Of a stretch of 64,000 nucleotides of DNA, positions 1-7,885 are shown piece after piece. The stretch comes from Zoogloea sp. Its GTDB lineage: Bacteria > Pseudomonadota > Gammaproteobacteria > Burkholderiales > Rhodocyclaceae. A program made the position numbers and the translations under genes. Where the stretch lies: the NCBI RefSeq assembly GCF_030157465.1, contig NZ_JAOAUU010000005.1:1-64000 (forward strand). Reading direction: 5' to 3'. The first letter of the stretch is position 1, and every line of letters starts with the position of its first letter. A model generated the notes under the pieces. It worked only from the letters and a program-made list of their open reading frames with translations, was not told where the DNA came from and did not search any database.

Positions 1-64
1 TTCCGAACTCAACCTCCTCACCACCCGGCTCCGTCACCGGAGCCGCTGCAGCAAGAGAGGCCGC

Positions 65-92
65 ATTATAGAGAACTATCAAAAACAGTCAA
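65..92 (-). promoter_or_regulatory. Strong sigma70 promoter reading off the left edge
   Basis: On the minus strand TTGACT (92-87) and TATAAT (70-65) are separated by 16 bp, and the -10 is followed by a GC-rich discriminator (GCGGCC). The transcript then passes a perfect hairpin (8-bp arms 26-33 and 38-45, loop TCAC) and an AGGAGG at 18-13 before leaving the window. A perfect -10 plus GC-rich discriminator is typical of growth-rate-controlled stable-RNA promoters, so an rRNA operon or another highly expressed gene to the left is inferred. Confidence 0.75.
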
Positions 93-341
93 GAGATTAG
101 AGAGATAAATCAGAAAAACATCAGCAGCATCCGCCGTCGCCCCTCTCAAGTTCATGCACTGCCTACAGCGCCTCCACCAACTCCGCCCTGCTCGCCTTCC
201 TGATCAGTGGCCTGCGGCGCGGCGCGCACAGAGCCCGACGGCTGCTTTTGCGCCACAGGCGAAGCGCATTCGTTCGCTGCACGGAGGAATCGCCGCTCAC
301 GTCACGGAAGGCGGGTGGTTCAGAGTTGGAGCGGCCAGGTA
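93..341. other. Intergenic stretch without a recognisable gene
   Basis: Lies between the leftward edge promoter and the porin terminator. Short open frames here have no recognisable domain, ribosome-binding site or signal peptide. I see no RNA gene, repeat or insertion element. Confidence 0.6.
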
Positions 342-373
342 AATAAGGCTGACGCCACAGGGCCAGCCTTATT
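342..373 (-). terminator. Rho-independent terminator of the porin gene
   Basis: Perfect 10-bp stem AATAAGGCTG / CAGCCTTATT with a 12-nt loop, 15 bp beyond the porin stop codon. The AT-rich outer stem supplies Ts on both strands, so it may work in both directions. Confidence 0.75.
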
Positions 374-388
374 ATTGACGTGCCAGTG

Positions 389-1747
389 CTAGAACGACGA
401 GTTGACGCCTACCATGTAGCCCGTCGGGTCAAAGCCTGGGCGGGCTACATTGCCAACCAGATCACCACCATTAGCCAAGGAGTAGCTGGCCTTCTGATTG
501 TTGGTCAACTTGCCATAACTGCCGTACACCTTGGTGCCTTTTACCAATTGATAGGTGTAAGCAAGCCCGATGAGGTTGCCATCCTTGTTCAGCGAGGATT
601 TGTCGTCGAGTTTCGAGTAGCTGGCTATTATCGTGCCGTCTCCAAACGGTATGGCTGCGCTGGTGCTCCAACCGGAAGACTCAGATAGCGTCCTGGTTAT
701 ATTTTCGTAGTTGCCGCCAGAAATTTTTCCGGACAGCAGGGTTCCATATAGTTTGACAAACCCGAAGTCGTAATTCACAACAGCCTGCCAGCCTGACTTC
801 CTGGCCAGAGCCGTCTCGCCTGCAGTGACGAAACTGGTGTTAAGCACGTTCCACGATGTGAGGGCTGTACTAAGGGCACCTGTCTTGTAAAAGAGAGCCA
901 GATCCCAGCCTGACCCGGCCTGATCGGTTGTCGTGGTGCTCCCAACTGCGGTATTGAGGCTGGTGTTGTTCTCGCTACCGACCGTATATGTCAGCCAGCC
1001 ACTGAATCCGCTCAGGTTAGGCGTGCGGTACACCACCGAGTTGTTGACGCGGGTCGGCATTCCGCCAACCACGGGCAGAAAGGTTGCGCCGCTGCCAAAA
1101 AAGCCCGGCCCAAAAGCATTGCCGAGGATCGCCGCAGCGACATACGACCCGGTATATTGGCGCCCCAGCGTAAGGGTGCCAAAGTCGTCACTTGCCAGAC
1201 CTGCATACGCCTGGCGCGAAAATATCTGATTGCCGTTGCCAAGATAGCCACCGGAAGAAGGAGATGTGGCGTTGACGCCTGGCGTGACCGCACCATTGCC
1301 TACGCCCCCTGTCGACAGGTCGAATCCGACCTCCACCTCGCCGACTGCCCTGAGCTTATGACCCAGATCCTTCTGCCCCTTGACGCCTACGCTCGACGCT
1401 GTCATGCCCCCGGAATTGATGCTGGTCTTGGAGCCAAAGCCGCTATTCGTGCTGGCGACATTGACATCGACGGTACCGTAGAAGGTAATGCCCGGAATCG
1501 CCGTACCAGACGATCCTTTTGCAGTCGCGCCAGAAGCGGATTGGGTTTCCATTTTGGCGATCGCCCGGGTTTGCGAGTCCTGATTGGCGATCAGCTTCTG
1601 AATCAACTGCTTTTGTTCGGCGAGCTCCCTCTTGAGCGCCTCGACCTCCGTTTCTGCAAATGCGGGCATTGCTGCAGCCAAACCCATGACTGCTATGCCG
1701 TAGGCCAATTTGCGCGGTCGAATCCGTGATGCGTTGCAATTTTTCAT
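389..1747 (-). CDS. Outer-membrane porin (general betaproteobacterial type)
   Basis: Predicted 452-residue trimeric beta-barrel porin for diffusion of small hydrophilic solutes across the outer membrane. Residues 1-31 form a Sec signal peptide ending MPAFA, followed by a charged heptad-like segment (about 34-60, rich in E, K, Q and L), a coiled-coil found at the mature N-terminus of some porins. The rest is glycine-, serine- and aromatic-rich with alternating strands and ends in phenylalanine, the usual outer-membrane assembly signal. I chose the ATG at 1747 because AAAGGA lies about 9 nt upstream; an in-frame ATG at 1774 would add nine residues before the signal peptide. The adjacent uptake genes suggest co-use for the same substrates, but specificity cannot be read. 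Confidence 0.9.
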   Translation of the reverse strand: MKNCNASRIRPRKLAYGIAVMGLAAAMPAFAETEVEALKRELAEQKQLIQKLIANQDSQTRAIAKMETQSASGATAKGSSGTAIPGITFYGTVDVNVASTNSGFGSKTSINSGGMTASSVGVKGQKDLGHKLRAVGEVEVGFDLSTGGVGNGAVTPGVNATSPSSGGYLGNGNQIFSRQAYAGLASDDFGTLTLGRQYTGSYVAAAILGNAFGPGFFGSGATFLPVVGGMPTRVNNSVVYRTPNLSGFSGWLTYTVGSENNTSLNTAVGSTTTTDQAGSGWDLALFYKTGALSTALTSWNVLNTSFVTAGETALARKSGWQAVVNYDFGFVKLYGTLLSGKISGGNYENITRTLSESSGWSTSAAIPFGDGTIIASYSKLDDKSSLNKDGNLIGLAYTYQLVKGTKVYGSYGKLTNNQKASYSLANGGDLVGNVARPGFDPTGYMVGVNSSF

Positions 1748-1907
1748 GATCGTTTTTCCTTTGGATGTGTTCAATACAGTCCTGGTTTTTTATGCTGCGC
1801 GTCGTCCCGCCCCGGGCCGACCGCCTTTATTGGCACCCTAAGCAGCGCACGCAGTACTGACGGCCAATGTCATCGGCCCATTCTTCGAAATCAATGCATA
1901 AGGGGGA

Positions 1908-3188
1908 TCAGCGCTGGACCAACTTGCATTTGGACTGGGCCAGGGGCATCGCCGAATCGGCGGCCGGAATGACGCCACGGACGTGGTAGTAATCCCACGG
2001 CTCGGTGGATTCACTGGGTTTCTTCACTTCGAGGAGCATCATGTCGTGGGCGAACTTGCCGTCCGCTCGAATGCGCCCCTTGAACAGGCCGTCGTCGATG
2101 TCTGTCGACTTGAGCTGCTTCATTACCGTCGCCGCGTCGTCGGTGCCGGTCTTCTCGACAGCCTTCAGATAATTGAGGACCGAGGAATAGACACCTGCAT
2201 GGGCCATGCTGGGCATTTTCTTTGCACGCTCGAAGAAACGCCGTGACCAGGCACGGCTCTTGGCGTCACGGTTCCAGTAGAAACCTTCGGTGAGGGTCAA
2301 GCCCTGCGCGGTCTTGAGTCCGAGGGCATGCACATCGTTGATGAAGAGCACGATCGGCACGAGGCTCTGCTTTGACCCGGCAATGCCGAACTCGGCCGCC
2401 TGCTTGATCGCCGTGATGGTGTCCTGCCCCCCGTTGGCCAGCGCGATGACGTCCGCCTTGGAAGCCTGGGCGCTCAGCAGATAGGACGAGAAATCCGGAT
2501 TGGGAAAGGGGTGCTTGGCGACCCCCAGCACCTTCCCGCCGCCAGCGCTGACGACCTGGCTGGCATCTTTGACCATCGCCGCACCCGCGGTGTAATCGGC
2601 CGCGATGAAGTACCAGTTTTTCTTGCCCGCATTCATTACCGCCTTGGCCGTGCCCGATGCCAGGCCATAGCTGTCGTACACCCAATGCACGGTGCTGGCA
2701 TTGCAGCGCTCGTTGGTGATCGACTGGGTTGCCGCGCCCGACACCAGGGCCAGCCTGTTCTTCTGCTCGGCCACATCCATGACGGCCAGCGCCACGTTGG
2801 TGGATACCAGCTCGACGATCACATCGACCTTGTCCCGGTCAAACCAGTTGCGTGCTCGCTCCGCGCCGATATCCGCCTTGTTCTGGTGATCCGCGCTGAC
2901 GATCTCGATCTTCTTGCCAGCGACCACACCGCTTTTCGCGAAGTCCTCGACCGCCATTTGAGCTGCAATCACCGACGCCGATCCGGTGAAGTCCGAGTAG
3001 CCGCCAGACATGTCGGTCAGGACGCCAATTTTCACAACATCGTCACTGATCTTCTGTTGGGCGAACGCGCTTCCTGCCGCGCCCAGGACGACACCCGCAA
3101 CCACAATCCCGATCCACTTTCGGCTGCCGCCGATCCCGCGTGGCATGGAATCGCCTGCAACACCGCTTCGTTTTATTTTCTTCTGCAT
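1908..3188 (-). CDS. Periplasmic substrate-binding protein of a branched-chain-amino-acid-type ABC importer
   Basis: A 426-residue Peripla_BP_6 (LivK-like) protein. A twin-charged start leads into a hydrophobic stretch (about 26-40) and a signal peptidase site after AFA at residue 43. The mature protein begins with the family pattern VKIGVLTDMSG and keeps two-lobe features throughout. AAGGAG sits 6 nt before the ATG. It diverges from the livG-F-H-M genes across an AT-rich control region and should feed that permease. This subfamily often binds aromatic acids or amides rather than leucine; the acyl-CoA dehydrogenase relic next door would fit an aromatic or acid substrate, but that is inference. 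Confidence 0.88.
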   Translation of the reverse strand: MQKKIKRSGVAGDSMPRGIGGSRKWIGIVVAGVVLGAAGSAFAQQKISDDVVKIGVLTDMSGGYSDFTGSASVIAAQMAVEDFAKSGVVAGKKIEIVSADHQNKADIGAERARNWFDRDKVDVIVELVSTNVALAVMDVAEQKNRLALVSGAATQSITNERCNASTVHWVYDSYGLASGTAKAVMNAGKKNWYFIAADYTAGAAMVKDASQVVSAGGGKVLGVAKHPFPNPDFSSYLLSAQASKADVIALANGGQDTITAIKQAAEFGIAGSKQSLVPIVLFINDVHALGLKTAQGLTLTEGFYWNRDAKSRAWSRRFFERAKKMPSMAHAGVYSSVLNYLKAVEKTGTDDAATVMKQLKSTDIDDGLFKGRIRADGKFAHDMMLLEVKKPSESTEPWDYYHVRGVIPAADSAMPLAQSKCKLVQR

Positions 3189-3327
3189 GTCTCGCTCCTT
3201 TGTTGTGGCCTTCGTTGATCACGGGGGTTCCGCGATGGCACGCAACGTATCGACAAGACGGATTTAAGTCAACATATTTACCTTTTTTGAAAAAAGACTG
3301 CTTGATTCACATGCTGCGATGCAAAAA

Positions 3328-3373
3328 AGCAAAGTTTTAAACCAATGTTTTAAAATAGTTTTTTGACTTTGCT
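3328..3373. promoter_or_regulatory. Nested inverted repeats in the divergent control region
   Basis: The very AT-rich segment between the binding-protein gene and the importer operon contains arms AGCAAAGT (3328-3335) and ACTTTGCT (3366-3373). Inside them TTTTAAAC (3335-3342) faces GTTTTAAAA (3347-3355) across CAAT. The arrangement suits a dimeric repressor or activator controlling both directions. No regulator gene is adjacent. Confidence 0.4.
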
Positions 3374-3426
3374 ATCGCACATCGATTTTTAATTCAAAAA
3401 AACAACTGACCATTTAAGTAAATATA

Positions 3427-3455
3427 TTGACAGAAATAAGGTGCGTTCCTAGAAT
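3427..3455 (+). promoter_or_regulatory. Near-consensus sigma70 promoter of the liv-type operon
   Basis: TTGACA (3427-3432), a 17-bp spacer and TAGAAT (3450-3455). It reads through the small relic ORF at 3487 into livG. Expected start of transcription is about 3462. Confidence 0.7.
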
Positions 3456-3486
3456 CCAGCCACTCGTAACAGGAAAGGGATCAAAG

Positions 3487-3711
3487 ATGGACTTCAGCCT
3501 TACTGACGAACAAAAAGCGCGAGTTGAATCCGCCAGCCGCTTTGCCGGAAGCGGCTGTGCTCCCACTGCAATCGATTTCGGCTTGCAGCGCTGCCGGCGC
3601 CCGGAGCAAGAGCATCTCGGCGCAGCGGAATTCACCTGCGAAGGCCCCCACGACATCCGCGCGCTGAACATTGGCCGCCCCCAAACCGGCATCGCCGCGT
3701 TTGGCAACTAA
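3487..3711 (+). pseudogene. Probable acyl-CoA dehydrogenase relic in the operon leader
   Basis: An ATG preceded by AGGAAAGGGA opens a 74-codon frame. Its first residues, MDFSLTDEQKARVESASRFA, match the usual N-terminus of acyl-CoA dehydrogenases. After about 26 residues the likeness fades. The end (ALNIGRPQTGIAAFGN) faintly recalls the mid-domain helix that family members carry around residue 240, then a stop follows. Full-length members have about 380 residues, so this looks like a gene collapsed by internal deletion, with its promoter and ribosome-binding site now serving livG 27 nt downstream. It could instead be a short translated leader. Confidence 0.5.
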
Positions 3712-3738
3712 TCGGCTGGTCCGAGTGAGAAAGCCAGA

Positions 3739-4545
3739 ATGAGCGGACACAACCCGACCGCAGCAGGCTCTGCTCCGGAGTTCATCCTCGAGACCTCCGG
3801 TCTGGTGAAGGAATTCCGGGGCTTCGTGGCGGTGAATGGCGTGGATCTGAAGATCCGAAAAGGTCATATCCACGCCCTGATCGGCCCCAACGGTGCAGGC
3901 AAGACCACATGTTTCAACCTGCTGACGAAGTTCCTGGAGCCCACCCGGGGCAGCATCCATTTCAAGGGTGTCGACATCACCCGCGAAGCACCGCAGAAGA
4001 TCGCCCGCATGGGGGTCATCCGCTCGTTCCAGATCTCAGCGGTTTTCCCGCATCTCACGGTGCGGGAAAACATCCGGATCGCCCTGCAACGACGGCTCGG
4101 CACCAGCTTTCATTTCTGGAAGACGGAACGCAGCCTCGACAAGCTCGACGACAAAGCCATGGAAATCCTCGCCCTGGTCGGGCTGGAAACCTACGCCCGC
4201 ATGGTCGCAGTCGAGCTCCCCTACGGCCGCAAGCGGGCCCTGGAAATCGCCACCACCCTCGCCCTCGAGCCCGAAATGATGCTCCTTGACGAACCCACTC
4301 AGGGCATGGGGCATGAGGACGTGGACAAGGTCACGCAACTCATCAAGAAAGTCTCCGAAAACCGCACCATCCTGATGGTCGAGCACAACATGAAGGTTGT
4401 TTCCGGCATCTGTGACGCCATCACCGTCCTCGCCCGCGGTTCCATTCTGGCTCAGGGGGACTATGCCTCCGTGTCCACCAACCCGGCCGTCATCGAGGCC
4501 TACATGGGCACCGAAGCGGCCCATCAGGCCACAGGGGGGCATTGA
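3739..4545 (+). CDS. livG: LivG-type ABC importer ATPase
   Basis: 268-residue ATP-binding subunit of a branched-chain amino-acid-type (HAAT) importer, acting at the inner face of the cytoplasmic membrane. Walker A is GPNGAGKTT, Walker B is MMLLDEPTQG, the H-loop follows at VEHNMK, and the signature position reads LPYGRKR, normal for LivG rather than LSGGQ. The Shine-Dalgarno is weak (GAGAAAG). The stop codon shares its last base with the start of the next ATPase gene, so translation is coupled. With livF, livH and livM it makes a complete four-subunit transporter; the binding protein is divergent. Substrate unknown: branched-chain amino acids, amides or aromatic acids are possible. Confidence 0.9.
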   Translation: MSGHNPTAAGSAPEFILETSGLVKEFRGFVAVNGVDLKIRKGHIHALIGPNGAGKTTCFNLLTKFLEPTRGSIHFKGVDITREAPQKIARMGVIRSFQISAVFPHLTVRENIRIALQRRLGTSFHFWKTERSLDKLDDKAMEILALVGLETYARMVAVELPYGRKRALEIATTLALEPEMMLLDEPTQGMGHEDVDKVTQLIKKVSENRTILMVEHNMKVVSGICDAITVLARGSILAQGDYASVSTNPAVIEAYMGTEAAHQATGGH

Positions 4546-5252
4546 TGCAATCCACCGAATACCTGCGGGTTTCCAGCCTGCATGCCTTTTATGGTGAATC
4601 CCATGTGCTCCATGGCATGGATTTCACCGTTCGGCGTGGCGAATGCGTCAGTCTGCTCGGCCGTAACGGTGCCGGGCGGACCACCACGCTGCGCGCCATC
4701 ATGGGCCTCACCGGCAAGCGGACTGGCTCAATCATGATCAACGGCCGTGAGGCGGTGAATCTGGCGCCCCACAAAATCGCCCAGCTTGGCGTGGGCTACT
4801 GCCCGGAGGAGCGCGGCATCTACTCCAGCCTCACCTGCGAAGAGAACCTGATGCTGCCCCCCAAGGTCGGCAGCGGCGGAATGAGCGTCGAGGAACTCTA
4901 CGAGATGTTCCCCAACCTCAAGGAGAGGCGCCACAGCCAGGGCACCAAGATGTCTGGCGGCGAGCAGCAGATGCTGGCCATGGCCCGCATCCTGCGCACC
5001 GGCGCGCGCCTTCTGTTGCTCGACGAAATCTCCGAAGGGCTGGCCCCGGTGATTGTTCAAAAATTGGCCGAAATCATCCAGACCCTCAAACAACGGGGTT
5101 ACACCATCGTGCTGGTGGAACAGAACTTCCGCTTCGCCGCGCCATTGGCCGATCGCATGTTCATCGTCGAGCACGGCCAGGTCGTCGCCGAAATCGCACA
5201 ACACGAACTCCAGGAAAAGCAGGCGTTCCTTCAAGAGACGCTGGGCGTATGA
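4545..5252 (+). CDS. livF: LivF-type ABC importer ATPase with a Walker A Lys-to-Arg change
   Basis: 235-residue second ATPase of the importer. I start it at the ATG overlapping the livG stop (TGATG); a TTG one codon earlier is less likely. Signature MSGGEQQ and Walker B LLLLDEISEG are intact. The Walker A reads GRNGAGRTT: the normally invariant lysine is arginine at residue 45 (codon CGG). Such arginine versions may exist as a minor LivF subgroup, and LivG keeps its lysine, so one canonical ATP site could power the dimer. Everything else about the protein, including operon position and length, is typical, so I regard it as functional rather than decayed. Confidence 0.88.
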   Translation: MQSTEYLRVSSLHAFYGESHVLHGMDFTVRRGECVSLLGRNGAGRTTTLRAIMGLTGKRTGSIMINGREAVNLAPHKIAQLGVGYCPEERGIYSSLTCEENLMLPPKVGSGGMSVEELYEMFPNLKERRHSQGTKMSGGEQQMLAMARILRTGARLLLLDEISEGLAPVIVQKLAEIIQTLKQRGYTIVLVEQNFRFAAPLADRMFIVEHGQVVAEIAQHELQEKQAFLQETLGV

Positions 5253-5367
5253 ACTCGACGCCCCTCCCCCATCCGTCTGCGCCTCAGCCCGTCTCCACTT
5301 GGCCCTCGTCGGCTATCGGGCAGGGTGCCTCCCTCGCACCCTGCCCACATTTTTGGAGCCTCATCCG

Positions 5368-6255
5368 ATGATCGAAATTTTTGGCGTCCCCCTTCCGAGC
5401 CTGATGGGTCAGCTCACCCTCGGGCTGGTCAATGGTTCCTTCTATGCGGTGCTGAGTCTTGGCCTGGCCGTGATCTTCGGCATGCTGCACATCATCAACT
5501 TCTGTCATGGCGCCTGCTACATGCTGGGCGCGCTGTTCACCTGGATGGCCATGGAATACTTTGGCCTTGGCTACTGGTGGGCGCTGCTCCTCGTTCCCCT
5601 CAGCGTTGCCGCCATCGGCATCGTATTGGAGCGCCTGCTGCTGCAGCGTCTGTACAAACTCGATTACCTCTACGCGCTGCTCCTCACCTTCGGCATCGCC
5701 CTAATGATCGAAGGCGGCTTTCGCTACCTGTTCGGCGCGACCGGCAAGCCCTACTCGATCCCGGACGAACTCACCGGTGCGCTCGATCTGGGCTTCATGT
5801 TCCTGCCCAAGTACAGAGCGTGGGTCATTGGCGCCTCGCTGACCGTATGCCTGTTTACCTGGTACATGATCGAGAAGACCCGGCTGGGCGCTTACCTGCG
5901 CGCCGCCACCGAGAACCCCAAACTGACCCAGGCCTTCGGTATCAACGTCCCCGTAATGGTGATGCTCACCTACGGCTTCGGCGTCGGCCTCGCCGGGCTG
6001 GCCGGCGTGCTGGCTGCGCCAACCACTCAGGTCAGCCCGCTCATGGGCTCGAACATGATCATCCTCGTCTTCGCCGTGGTCGTAATCGGGGGCATGGGTT
6101 CCATTCTCGGCTCGGTAATCACCGGTCTTGGCCTCGGAGTGGTTGAGGGCCTGACCAAGGTTTTCTACCCGGAAGCCAGCGCGGTCATCGTCTTCGTCAT
6201 CATGGCCATCGTCCTGTGGCTCCGCCCGGCAGGCCTGTTCGGAAAAGGAGCATAA
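5368..6255 (+). CDS. livH: LivH-type ABC importer permease
   Basis: 295-residue inner-membrane permease of the HAAT family (BPD_transp_2). The start MIEIFGVPL at 5368 has GGAG 9 nt upstream; the open frame extends farther 5-prime only because it overlaps livF. About eight hydrophobic segments are visible, including the family pattern around HIINFCHG near residue 45 and the conserved cytoplasmic region with ATENPKL. It is separated from livF by 115 bp and abuts livM directly (TAA followed at once by ATG). It should pair with LivM as the translocation pore. Confidence 0.9.
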   Translation: MIEIFGVPLPSLMGQLTLGLVNGSFYAVLSLGLAVIFGMLHIINFCHGACYMLGALFTWMAMEYFGLGYWWALLLVPLSVAAIGIVLERLLLQRLYKLDYLYALLLTFGIALMIEGGFRYLFGATGKPYSIPDELTGALDLGFMFLPKYRAWVIGASLTVCLFTWYMIEKTRLGAYLRAATENPKLTQAFGINVPVMVMLTYGFGVGLAGLAGVLAAPTTQVSPLMGSNMIILVFAVVVIGGMGSILGSVITGLGLGVVEGLTKVFYPEASAVIVFVIMAIVLWLRPAGLFGKGA

Positions 6256-7197
6256 ATGAACCCACAACGCCTGCCCTACGGCTACCTGGCTGCCGTAGCA
6301 CTCCTCCTGGTGGCTCCGACACTGGTCTATCCGGTGCTGCTCATGAAAATCATGTGCTTTGCGGTCTTTGCCTGCGCGTTCAACCTCTTGCTGGGCTACA
6401 CCGGCTTGCTGTCCTTCGGCCACGCCGCCTTCCTGGGCAGCGCCGCCTACCTGACGGGGCATGCCCTGAAGGTGTGGGAGCTGCCCACCCTCGCGGGCCT
6501 TGTCATAGGCACGCTCGGCGCAGGCGCCCTCGGCTGGGTCGTCGGCACACTGGCCATCCGGCGACAAGGCATCTACTTCGCGATGAGCACCCTCGCCCTG
6601 GCTCAGTTGATGTTTTTCATCTTCCTGCAAAGCGAATTCACCGGCGGTGAAGACGGGTTACAGAGCGTGCCCCGCGGCTCACTCTTCGGCATCAGCCTGT
6701 CGTCCGACACCACGTTGTACTACCTGGTCCTCGCCGTCTCCGTTAGCGCCTTTTGGCTCATTCACCGCAGCATCCATTCGCCCTTCGGGCAGATCCTCAA
6801 GGCCATCCGTGAAAATGAAGCCCGTGCCATATCACTCGGCTATGACGTCAATAAATACAAACTGCTCGCCTTTGTGCTCTCGGCCGCCGTCAGCGGCCTG
6901 GCTGGCGCACTGAAGACCCTGGTCTTCACCTTTGCCACACTCTCCGACGCCCACTGGCACACCTCGGGCGAAGTCGTCCTGATGACGCTTCTTGGCGGCG
7001 TCGGCACCGTGTTTGGGCCCGTTGTCGGTGCCGCAGTCATCGTTACCCTCCAGAACGAATTGGCCGACAAGGTCGGCTCGATGGTCACCGTCATCATGGG
7101 CTTTATCTTCGCCGCCTGCGTCATGGCCTTCAGGCGCGGCCTGGTCGGAGAAATCATTGCGCTCTACAAACGCATGATCGGAGAGAAAGTCCAGTGA
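6256..7197 (+). CDS. livM: LivM-type ABC importer permease
   Basis: 313-residue second permease subunit, multi-spanning, with the LivM hallmarks GYTGLLSFGHAAF near residues 48-60 and the cytoplasmic segment AIRENEARAISLGYD that contacts the ATPases. Its ATG immediately follows the livH stop and the ribosome-binding site AAAAGGAG lies inside the end of livH, so the two are translated together. It is the last gene of the operon; the next hairpin is at 7374-7392. Confidence 0.9.
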   Translation: MNPQRLPYGYLAAVALLLVAPTLVYPVLLMKIMCFAVFACAFNLLLGYTGLLSFGHAAFLGSAAYLTGHALKVWELPTLAGLVIGTLGAGALGWVVGTLAIRRQGIYFAMSTLALAQLMFFIFLQSEFTGGEDGLQSVPRGSLFGISLSSDTTLYYLVLAVSVSAFWLIHRSIHSPFGQILKAIRENEARAISLGYDVNKYKLLAFVLSAAVSGLAGALKTLVFTFATLSDAHWHTSGEVVLMTLLGGVGTVFGPVVGAAVIVTLQNELADKVGSMVTVIMGFIFAACVMAFRRGLVGEIIALYKRMIGEKVQ

Positions 7198-7373
7198 AGC
7201 CCGCCAGCCCGTCACGAGGTCTTCAACCAGGTCCGCACTGACCGGAAATCAGCACCGGCCTTTGTGCCCCACGCGCCCCTCGCCAACGCAACAAGCAAGG
7301 CAGCAGAACCACATCAGGCATCCGGACGATCCATACGGAAACTTCGATAGCGAAAACGCTTGTCGCAGAAAAA

Positions 7374-7392
7374 GCCCGCCTTCGCAGCGGGC
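7374..7392. terminator. Hairpin terminator after livM
   Basis: GCCCGC (7374-7379) pairs with GCGGGC (7387-7392). On the minus strand it is followed by five Ts, on the plus strand only by a weak T-containing stretch. It probably ends the liv operon and stops leftward read-through. Confidence 0.5.
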
Positions 7393-7395
7393 CTT

Positions 7396-7691
7396 GATTG
7401 GAACGACATCTCGGTGATCGACTCGGGAAGAACTCCGCAAGCGTGAAGACGGTTTTCGAGCTGGGCACGGCCTTGAGGGCTCGCCCGCCTGAGTTCTTCG
7501 GACTCGTGGAAGCGGAGCTTGAAGCAGCCCGGAACCCTGCCCCACGAAGCCAGTTGGAATTAGCGACTACCGGCCCTGGCAGGCAACGCCCTCTTTTGCT
7601 TTGCCTACGTCCAGCGGACGCGCAGCCAGTGGGAGGCACGCTGCAGCAGCGTGCAGACTGCCAGCTTTTGATTTTGTGGGGAAAAATCTAA
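7396..7691 (+). pseudogene. Frameshifted, truncated XRE-family regulator relic
   Basis: The frame from 7396 reads DWNDISVIDSG and then breaks. One base away the continuing frame from 7428 reads KNSASVKTVFELGTALRARP followed by PEFFGLVEAELEAA. Joined, these give the second half of a Cro/CI-type helix-turn-helix domain (recognition helix end, the SVxTVFELAxAL helix, and the PxEFFxLVExEL end). The first two helices are missing, their place taken by the hairpin at 7374-7392. The downstream frame to 7691 has no recognisable domain. Recognition is from pattern memory only; no alignment was run. Confidence 0.4.
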
Positions 7692-7707
7692 ACATCAAAC
7701 GCTGAAA

Positions 7708-7743
7708 AGCACTTAGGCCACTCCGAAGAGTGGCCTAAGTGCT
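7708..7743 (-). terminator. Terminator of tRNA-Pro
   Basis: Perfect 16-bp stem (7708-7723 and 7728-7743). On the minus strand it is closed by a C(TTCG)G tetraloop and followed by TTTT. It starts 9 bp beyond the tRNA 3-prime end. Confidence 0.9.
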
Positions 7744-7752
7744 TGTTTCCTT

Positions 7753-7830
<78 letters not shown>

Positions 7831-7840
7831 CAAGCTGCGC

Positions 7841-7869
7841 ATTATAGACATCGATTCCGATTTTGCCAA
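7841..7869 (-). promoter_or_regulatory. Promoter of tRNA-Pro
   Basis: On the minus strand TTGGCA (7869-7864), a 17-bp spacer and a perfect TATAAT (7846-7841), followed by a GC-rich discriminator 12 bp before the tRNA 5-prime end. Confidence 0.8.
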
Positions 7870-7885
7870 GTCTAAATTCAATTTT

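Noticed and set aside
7223-7639. 138-codon minus-strand frame after livM
   Set aside because: No domain, spans a terminator hairpin, and the opposite strand carries the better-supported HTH relic.
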